From positions 1 through 45,902 of the forward strand of contig CANPXH010000017.1 in NCBI GenBank assembly GCA_947585865.1: DNA of 45,902 bases. The letters are read 5' to 3'. The notes beneath the pieces were generated by a model that saw only the letters and a program-made list of their open reading frames with translations, did no database searches and was not told where the DNA came from. Of this stretch, positions 40,204 through 45,902 are shown piece after piece; the stretch's first letter is position 1; each line of letters opens with the position of its first letter. The stretch is from an uncultured Clostridia bacterium. GTDB lineage: Bacteria; Bacillota; Clostridia; Lachnospirales; CAG-274. The position numbers were made by a program, and so were the translations under genes.

Positions 40204-40707
40204 ATGACTTTATATGAACAGTGGATCTCATCTGCCTACTACAGAGACGGCAGAACGAATCAGGTGCTTTGGAAGGACTATCTCCCAAAAGAGCAGAAGA
40301 TATATGAAGACATTATAGGAAATAAAAAAACAGAATTAAAGGGCAGCGTAAAGGAGCTTGCAAAGCAGTATGATATACCCGTATATTATATGGTAGGCTT
40401 TGCAGACGGCATAAATGAAACTCAACAGCCTGAAATAGATCTGGAAAAGCTTGAAGAAAACACAGAGCTTACGATAAGCATAGATTTTACCAAGCTTTAC
40501 AAAAAGATGGTAGAGTATAAGGCGGATCACCTGTACTCACTTCCTCAGTGGGAGGGCATATTCACAAAGGAGGAGCAGGAGGCTCTTTATAAGGAACAAA
40601 AGCGTTCCACCACAATAGTGAACGAAGGCCCCAAAATAGGAAGAAACGACCCATGCCCATGCGGCAGCGGCAAGAAATACAAGAAATGCTGCGGTGCAAA
40701 TAAGTGA
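40204..40707 (+). CDS. SEC-C motif protein
   Basis: A 167-residue soluble protein whose C-terminus is a clear SEC-C zinc motif: [19 protein letters not shown]. The N-terminal 140 residues are helical and charged ([19 protein letters not shown] at the start). SEC-C proteins bind ribosomes or other proteins through the zinc loop; the exact role here is unknown. RBS CAGGAGG. Confidence 0.85.
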   Translation: MTLYEQWISSAYYRDGRTNQVLWKDYLPKEQKIYEDIIGNKKTELKGSVKELAKQYDIPVYYMVGFADGINETQQPEIDLEKLEENTELTISIDFTKLYKKMVEYKADHLYSLPQWEGIFTKEEQEALYKEQKRSTTIVNEGPKIGRNDPCPCGSGKKYKKCCGANK

Positions 40708-40734
40708 TCGCAGAAATGTGGTGTTGTTTAATTG

Positions 40735-41781
40735 ATGACATTGATATGCAAGGCAGAGAATATTGACAATGATATAGCTGTGCTGAATAAGGCCGCCGAA
40801 ATCATAAGATCAGGTGGTCTTGTGGCATTTCCCACGGAAACCGTATATGGCTTGGGCGGTGACGGACTTGATCCTAAAGCGGCTCAAAAAATATATGCGG
40901 CCAAGGGCCGCCCTTCGGACAATCCTCTTATACTGCATATTTCCCATACAGATGAATTGAAGCCGCTTGTAAAGGAAATACCGAAAAGTGCGGAAAAGCT
41001 TATGGAGCGCTTTTGGCCGGGGCCGCTCACGCTTATATTCAAAAAGGCGGATATAGTTCCCTATGAAGTCACAGGCGGACTGGATACCGTTGCAATACGC
41101 TTTCCTCAAAACAGCATTGCTCGTAAATTCATATCCCTCTGCGGAAGACCCGTTGCCGCACCAAGTGCAAATTCATCGGGCAGGCCAAGCCCCACAAGGG
41201 CATCTCACGTAGAGTTTGACCTAAAGGGCAAAATAGATATGATAATAGACGGCGGGCATTGCGAATTCGGCCTTGAGTCCACAATAGTGGATGTGTCAAA
41301 AGACAGGCCCTGCCTTTTAAGGCCGGGTTCGGTAACGGTGGAAATGCTTGAAGATATGCTGGGCGGCATAGATATAGACAAGGCCGTAACATCCAAGCTG
41401 GAAGCGGGAGAAAGACCAAAGGCTCCCGGTATGAAATATACTCACTATTCGCCTTCCGCAAAGGTGATAATAGTGCGTGGAAATGAAGAAAATGTTGTAA
41501 ACAAAATAAATCAGCTTGTTTCACAGACAGACAAATGTCTTAAAACAGGCGTCATAGCCTCCGAGGAAACAAAAGACAGATATATTGCCGATGAGGTTTT
41601 GGTAACAGGCAGCCGCAGCAACACTGCCGAGATTGCCTCCAATCTTTTTAAAATGCTGAGGAAATGCGATCATCACAATATAGATGTGGTATTTGCCGAA
41701 GGACTTCCCGAAAACGAATTGGGATTGGCAATAATGAACAGACTGAAAAAAGCGGCAGGCTATAAGATCTACGATGTATAG
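40735..41781 (+). CDS. ywlC: L-threonylcarbamoyladenylate synthase (Sua5/YwlC type)
   Basis: A 348-residue enzyme for the first step of tRNA t6A37 modification. The YrdC domain (residues 1-205) has GGLVAFPTETVYGLGGDG near 28, KIYAAKGRPSDNPL near 55, RFPQNSIARKFI near 126 and APSANSSGRPSPT near 143. A Sua5 C-terminal domain (APGMKYTHYSPSAKV near 230) completes the long form. An in-frame TTG at 40732 directly precedes the ATG; the ribosome site is weak. It begins a ywlC-rpiB-upp-tagO type run, a common Firmicutes order. Confidence 0.93.
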   Translation: MTLICKAENIDNDIAVLNKAAEIIRSGGLVAFPTETVYGLGGDGLDPKAAQKIYAAKGRPSDNPLILHISHTDELKPLVKEIPKSAEKLMERFWPGPLTLIFKKADIVPYEVTGGLDTVAIRFPQNSIARKFISLCGRPVAAPSANSSGRPSPTRASHVEFDLKGKIDMIIDGGHCEFGLESTIVDVSKDRPCLLRPGSVTVEMLEDMLGGIDIDKAVTSKLEAGERPKAPGMKYTHYSPSAKVIIVRGNEENVVNKINQLVSQTDKCLKTGVIASEETKDRYIADEVLVTGSRSNTAEIASNLFKMLRKCDHHNIDVVFAEGLPENELGLAIMNRLKKAAGYKIYDV

Positions 41782-41797
41782 AAAGGGTGTGTCTTAT

Positions 41798-42226
41798 ATG
41801 ATAGGATTGGGATGTGACCATGGCGGATATGAGCTTAAGACACTGATAAAGGCTTATCTCACCGAGCATGGTATAGAATGCAGGGATTACGGCACGTATT
41901 CAAATGAATCCTGCGATTATCCCGTGTTTGCCAAGGCTGTTGCAAACGCTGTTGCAAAGGGTGAGTGCGACAGAGGTATACTTATATGCGGCACAGGCAT
42001 AGGTATGTCTATTACCGCCAACAAGGTAAAGGGCATAAGAGCGGCTCTTGTACATGACGTATTTTCGGCAAAGGCTACAAGAGAACACAATGACTCCAAC
42101 ATACTGTGCATGGGCGCAAGAGTAATAGGTCCGGGGCCTGCTCTTGAGATAGTGAAGGCCTTTTTGGAAACGGATTTTTCCAATGACCTCAGGCATATAC
42201 GCAGGATAAAAATGATAGAAGACTGA
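41798..42226 (+). CDS. rpiB: Ribose-5-phosphate isomerase B
   Basis: A 142-residue enzyme that interconverts ribose-5-phosphate and ribulose-5-phosphate. Signatures: GLGCDHGGYELK at the start, DYGTYSNESCDYPVFA near residue 34, GILICGTGIGMSITANK near 60 with the catalytic Cys, and REHNDSNILCMGARVIG near 95. RBS AAAGGGTG. The gene lies 16 bases after ywlC, and the frame is open 8 codons further upstream. Confidence 0.95.
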   Translation: MIGLGCDHGGYELKTLIKAYLTEHGIECRDYGTYSNESCDYPVFAKAVANAVAKGECDRGILICGTGIGMSITANKVKGIRAALVHDVFSAKATREHNDSNILCMGARVIGPGPALEIVKAFLETDFSNDLRHIRRIKMIED

Positions 42227-42268
42227 TCGTTCAAATAAAGATATGTAAAATACGTAGGAGGTAATTTT

Positions 42269-42895
42269 ATGAGTAAGCTGTATGTTATAGAGCATCCTCT
42301 TGTTCAAAGCAAGCTTGCCAGGCTGAGGAATGCTGAAACAAACAATAAGGAATTCAGAGAGCTTGTAAGCGAGATATCAACGCTTCTTTGCTATGAGGCT
42401 ACAAGAGATATGTCTACAGAGGACATAGATGTGGCAACTCCTTTAGGCAAGGCAAAGTGCAAAACGCTTGATCTGGACATCGGCATCGTGCCTATATTAA
42501 GAGGCGGATTGGGTATGGTAGACGGTATAGTGAGCCTTATACCCAATGCCAAGATAGGCCACATCGGTCTTTACAGAGACCCCAATACATTTCGGCCTAT
42601 AGAGTATTACTGTAAGCTTCCCGATGACGTTGAGGGTCTTGAGATGTTTGTGCTGGAGCCTATGATGGCTACAGGCGGCACTGCAAGCGCAGCAATACAG
42701 TTCCTTAAGGAAAGAAAGGCTAAGAATATAAAATACATCTGCCTTATATGTACTCCCGAAGGTGTTAAAAAGCTTCAAGACGAACATCCCGATGTGGATG
42801 TGTATGCCGTAGCTATGGACAGAGTTATAAATGAGGATGGATATATAGTTCCGGGCTTAGGTGATGCGGGTAACAGAATGTTCGGCACCAAATAA
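42269..42895 (+). CDS. upp: Uracil phosphoribosyltransferase
   Basis: A 208-residue pyrimidine salvage enzyme making UMP from uracil and PRPP. HPLVQSKLARLRN near residue 9, PILRGGLGMVDG near 74, the PRPP-binding LEPMMATGGTASAAI near 127, and the C-terminal VPGLGDAGNRMFGTK are all conserved. RBS GTAGGAGG. Full length. Confidence 0.97.
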   Translation: MSKLYVIEHPLVQSKLARLRNAETNNKEFRELVSEISTLLCYEATRDMSTEDIDVATPLGKAKCKTLDLDIGIVPILRGGLGMVDGIVSLIPNAKIGHIGLYRDPNTFRPIEYYCKLPDDVEGLEMFVLEPMMATGGTASAAIQFLKERKAKNIKYICLICTPEGVKKLQDEHPDVDVYAVAMDRVINEDGYIVPGLGDAGNRMFGTK

Positions 42896-42915
42896 GCCCT
42901 TTGGGAGGATTTTAT

Positions 42916-43938
42916 ATGTCACAATGGCTTTTATGTATGACGGCATTTGCCGTATCCTTTGCCATTACACTGCTGACCACGCCTGTTGTCAAAGACCTTG
43001 CATATCGCTTTAAGGCTGTGGATTTCCCACGCTCAAGGGGTATGAACCATGAGCCTGTTCCGCGCATGGGCGGGCTTGCCATAGTGCTTGGCTTCATAGG
43101 CGCCCTGGTCGTTATGTCCTTTTTTGTAAAGGATTTTATAACGGTACAATTTATGGGCTTTACAATAGGTGCTGTGATCATAGTGGTGGTAGGTATATTT
43201 GATGATATATATGAGCTGAGCGCCAAATTCAAGCTGGTGATACAGATAATAGTGGCTGTGATAGTCGTATCTACAGGCACTAAGCTGGACTTTATAATGT
43301 GGCCTTTTTGGCAGTATCTAAAGCCCTTTGCACCATTTATCACCGTTGTGTGGATAGTCGGACTTATAAATGCCGTAAACCTTATTGACGGCCTTGACGG
43401 TCTTGCTTCGGGCGTTACTACCATAGCGGCGATCTGCCTTACGATACTTTGTGTATTAAGGGGCAACAATGTTCTTGCCGTTATAATAAGCGCCGCTCTC
43501 GCAGGTTCTTCACTTGGCTTTTTGCCAAGGAATTTTGCGCCTGCCGAAATATATATGGGCGATACCGGCTCGACCTTTTTGGGCTATGTGCTGGCAGTTT
43601 GCTCCTGTATAGGCGTGTTCAAGGGCTATGCTCTTCTTTCTCTGTTCCTTTCCGTGCTGACAATGGCTTTGCCTATGCTGGACACTACATTTGCCATGAT
43701 AAGAAGAGCTATCAATCATCAGCCTATTATGAGCCCGGACAGAGGACACCTTCATCACAGGCTTGTGGATTCAGGTCTTTCAAGCAAGCAGGCAGTCGTG
43801 GTGCTGTATGCTCTTAGCTCCGTAAGCTGCCTTATAGCAGTGGCCATAGCCCTTGATGACTATAGATTCACTCTCTCGCTGATGCTTGCACTTTTGGTAG
43901 TGATAATGATGCTTGTGGTATACAATAAGAGAACATGA
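42916..43938 (+). CDS. Undecaprenyl-phosphate N-acetylglucosaminyl 1-phosphate transferase (WecA/TagO type)
   Basis: A 340-residue membrane enzyme with about ten spans that links a sugar phosphate to undecaprenyl phosphate, for teichoic acid or polysaccharide synthesis. Motifs of the MraY/WecA superfamily: PRMGGLAIVLGF near residue 45, GIFDDIYELSAKFK near 90, NAVNLIDGLDGLASG near 152, YMGDTGSTFLGY near 215 and HHRLVDSGLS near 278. The short His-rich loop and gene order favour TagO/WecA over MraY. The start at 42916 has GGGAGG seven bases upstream. Confidence 0.9.
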   Translation: MSQWLLCMTAFAVSFAITLLTTPVVKDLAYRFKAVDFPRSRGMNHEPVPRMGGLAIVLGFIGALVVMSFFVKDFITVQFMGFTIGAVIIVVVGIFDDIYELSAKFKLVIQIIVAVIVVSTGTKLDFIMWPFWQYLKPFAPFITVVWIVGLINAVNLIDGLDGLASGVTTIAAICLTILCVLRGNNVLAVIISAALAGSSLGFLPRNFAPAEIYMGDTGSTFLGYVLAVCSCIGVFKGYALLSLFLSVLTMALPMLDTTFAMIRRAINHQPIMSPDRGHLHHRLVDSGLSSKQAVVVLYALSSVSCLIAVAIALDDYRFTLSLMLALLVVIMMLVVYNKRT

Positions 43939-44019
43939 TGCTCTCTTTAAGCGATATGCCGACAATATGCAAGAGCTGTTTTATCATATGCCGTTTGGCA
44001 ATGCCGATACAGATAATAA

Positions 44020-44060
44020 AAATAAAGCAAATGCACAATGTGTATTTGCTTTATTTTTTT
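44020..44060. terminator. Bidirectional terminator between convergent genes
   Basis: AAATAAAGCAAAT at 44020 pairs with ATTTGCTTTATTT at 44044, extended by a GCAC/GTGT stem, with a T run after and A run before. It serves the glycosyltransferase gene and the leucine-rich repeat gene. Confidence 0.87.
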
Positions 44061-44101
44061 ACATACTCAAGACCAGTATATGTCGGTCATATATGTCGGT
44101 C

Positions 44102-45733
44102 TTATATTTTTCCGTCACCGCCGCATGTCCAGCAATCGACTTGTCCGCCGTGGCACAGCGAATTGGGGCAGCTCTTTGTGACAGTTTTTGTACCGCCGCT
44201 GCTGCTGTTTAAGCCTGAGTAGTGAGGCACGACCGTGGTAGTGGTTATCTCGCCTCTGCCGTTACAGGTACCGCACGTTCTTTTTCCCGTTCCGTGACAT
44301 ACCGAACAGGTCCTTTCGCTGCTCACGCTTGGGCTGCTGTATATATCGTGGTCATCATCGTCATCATCATCGTAGCTCGATGAGCTGCCATAGCTTGATG
44401 AGCTGCCATAGCTTGATGAGCTGCCATAACTTGATGAACTGTCGTGGTCATCATCGTTATCATCGTTATCATCGTTATCCGATGAACTGTCATAGTCCTT
44501 TGAAATGTTGAAATTCTTGCTCTTTTTGCATACTGCTATTTGCGGTATGATCGGGTTGTAACTGATGCCCGATATAGCATTAAGCTTGCTTCGGGTACCG
44601 TTATATTCAATTTCCAATTGATCCGAATATGCATTAAATACATCCCATCCCAGTGTATTCAAACCGCTTCCCAAATAAACGTGTTTCAGGTTGTTGCATT
44701 GGTAAAAGGCATATGTTCCCAGTGATGTTACACTGTCGGGGATATCTATCTCCGTGATGGTCGAGCAATTGTAAAAAGCCCTGTCTCCTATTTCCTTTAC
44801 ACTGTCGGGAATGGAAATATCATTTTGTCTGTCACGGGGATATTTTATAAGCGTTGTTTGACCCTTATTGTATAATACCCCATCTTCTGTCATATATCTG
44901 CTATTGCTTGAATCTACATTTATCCCTACAAGGTCATTGAAAAAGTCGAAGCACCTATCATCTATTTTCGTGACATCTGCTCCTATGTCGATAAAATATA
45001 TATTGTGAAAAGAAAGCATATGATTACGGAAGGGGCTGCTGTCTAAACGGCCCTTTCCGTGAACGGTAAGCGTAGAGCCGTTTTTCACCCAGTATGTATG
45101 GTATCCGCACGGGCCTGTGAACAGTGCCGCTATTATAAACAGTATTACGGATACGACATATACCGTCACTGCAGTCAATATTGTCGCAGGGGGAAGAGAA
45201 CGTTTTTCCAAGGCTTTGTTTTTTCGGCGTTTGTTGAGTATAAAGCCTGCGATAGTTCCGAACAAGAGCAGCAGCAAATAAAAAATATATATGTATCTCA
45301 TAAATATATAGCCGATAACATCATCTTCATAGAAGGAAACGAAAAAGAATATAAAGGCGGCGATAATAATATAACACAATATGTTATGGATTATATACAA
45401 CCCCTTGTAAAACAGTAAAACAGCTATTATCGTTACGATCACAAATAACGGGAATATAAAAAATAGATCAAAATTTAACGCATACAGCGTATTCGATACA
45501 AAAATGCCGCTCAGTATAAGGGCCGCAAAATCGGTTATAAGTGCAACTTTTCTCAGCAGCGGCGTATTTTCGGAGCCGTGTGTTTTTTCGTTTCCGGATT
45601 TAATTGGATCCTTGTTGGGTACAAACGTCTCTTGATCGTTTCGCTGTGACGATTCAAGAGCGGCGCCGCACTTGGTGCAGAATAAATATTCGCCGTTATC
45701 GGGGTATTCCGAATTGCATTTGGGACATTTCAT
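44102..45733 (-). CDS. Membrane protein with zinc ribbon, leucine-rich repeats, Ser/Asp repeats and DnaJ-type zinc finger
   Basis: 543 residues. A zinc ribbon (CPKCNSEY, CTKCG) leads to five hydrophobic spans (about residues 62-212) with the basic loop NKRRKNK after the fourth, so the C-terminal half should be outside the cell. There it has a WxxxGSTLTVHGKG segment and BspA-type leucine-rich repeats (VKEIGDRAFYNCSTITEIDI, VTSLGTYAFYQCNNLKHVYL). A low-complexity tract of SSSSYG and Asp follows, then a CxxCxGxG zinc finger like that of DnaJ (CSVCHGTGKRTCGTCNGRGE, then CWTCGGDGK). A DnaJ-type finger outside the membrane is unusual. Function unknown; surface adhesion is possible. RBS CGAGGAG. Confidence 0.8.
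   Translation of the reverse strand: MKCPKCNSEYPDNGEYLFCTKCGAALESSQRNDQETFVPNKDPIKSGNEKTHGSENTPLLRKVALITDFAALILSGIFVSNTLYALNFDLFFIFPLFVIVTIIAVLLFYKGLYIIHNILCYIIIAAFIFFFVSFYEDDVIGYIFMRYIYIFYLLLLLFGTIAGFILNKRRKNKALEKRSLPPATILTAVTVYVVSVILFIIAALFTGPCGYHTYWVKNGSTLTVHGKGRLDSSPFRNHMLSFHNIYFIDIGADVTKIDDRCFDFFNDLVGINVDSSNSRYMTEDGVLYNKGQTTLIKYPRDRQNDISIPDSVKEIGDRAFYNCSTITEIDIPDSVTSLGTYAFYQCNNLKHVYLGSGLNTLGWDVFNAYSDQLEIEYNGTRSKLNAISGISYNPIIPQIAVCKKSKNFNISKDYDSSSDNDDNDDNDDDHDSSSSYGSSSSYGSSSSYGSSSSYDDDDDDDHDIYSSPSVSSERTCSVCHGTGKRTCGTCNGRGEITTTTVVPHYSGLNSSSGGTKTVTKSCPNSLCHGGQVDCWTCGGDGKI
44379..44440. repeat. 18-bp tandem repeat inside the leucine-rich repeat gene
   Basis: Three units of GATGAGCTGCCATAGCTT (the third with one change) lie at 44379-44432, plus a partial fourth. 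They encode the SSSSYG repeats. A 9-bp repeat CATCGTTAT occurs three times at 44452-44478 (coding DND). Unit numbers are a multiple of three, so slippage would change length without breaking the frame. Confidence 0.85.
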
Positions 45734-45902
45734 ACAGTCATCTCCTCGTATTATATAGTTATAGTGTTTAAAGCCCTTAATCAGGACTTATGTTATAATG
45801 TATAAGATACTGTGGATCAGTAAACACCTCCTACCACATGATGGTTTAATATAAGGCTCTGACCACAGTCTCTTTGTACACTTGTTAATTAGTTAGATAC
45901 CG

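Overview
The window looks like a piece of chromosome from a low-to-moderate GC, anaerobic, Gram-positive Clostridia member, probably in or near Lachnospiraceae. The reasons are: strong AGGAGG-type ribosome sites with frequent GTG/TTG starts; the classic Firmicutes block rsmB-rlmN-PP2C-PASTA kinase-rsgA-rpe-thiN; an AdhE-type alcohol dehydrogenase; an [FeFe] hydrogenase; LytTR/GHKL signalling; and a Mn2+ (yybP-ykoY) riboswitch. No rRNA, tRNA or CRISPR was seen.

Layout. 1-2.0 kb: the 3' part of adhE, cut by the window edge, then an APH-fold phosphotransferase. 2.2-13.4 kb: a signalling and transport block. A small HTH protein, a LytTR response regulator and a GHKL sensor kinase are followed by a LytTR-type direct-repeat operator. 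Then comes a closely spaced seven-gene operon: DUF6485-like Cys-rich protein, unknown protein, frameshifted lipoprotein, STAS protein, 5TMR-LYT/SpoIIE phosphatase with its own HATPase, an HATPase-like domain fused to a dicarboxylate/amino-acid symporter, and a one-polypeptide amino-acid ABC transporter (circularly permuted binding protein, permease, ATPase) that also ends in an HATPase-like domain. 13.4-18.2 kb: an AT-rich accessory island with an IS256-family insertion (8-bp target duplication) that splits a DUF6232-like gene, and three unknown minus-strand genes. 18.2-18.9 kb: a candidate structured leader RNA, a zinc-ribbon protein and a 49-residue protein.

18.9-27.1 kb: the minus-strand cell-wall, translation and Ser/Thr signalling operon (rsmB down to thiN plus an L,D-transpeptidase). 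27.2-34.0 kb: plsC, a SHOCT/LEA-like protein, a Mn-riboswitch-controlled cation antiporter, thrC, nrdR, and a [2Fe-2S] protein with an [FeFe] hydrogenase. 34.1-36.4 kb: two lipoproteins and a carbonic anhydrase, with two copies of a modular, hairpin-rich intergenic repeat. 36.4-45.9 kb: transglutaminase-like protein, rRNA pseudouridine synthase, radA, SEC-C protein, the ywlC-rpiB-upp-tagO type block, and a membrane protein carrying leucine-rich repeats and a DnaJ-type zinc finger.

The most promising undescribed system is the 4.6-13.4 kb operon. It carries the parts of a partner-switching module (STAS antagonist, SpoIIE phosphatase, anti-sigma-type kinase fold), but no sigma factor is present. 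Instead, divergent copies of the kinase fold are fused to two different transporters, which suggests direct control of transport by the switch. A second candidate is the repeat element at 35.0 and 36.1 kb: each copy is bracketed by a locus-specific palindrome and seems to have entered a transcription terminator.
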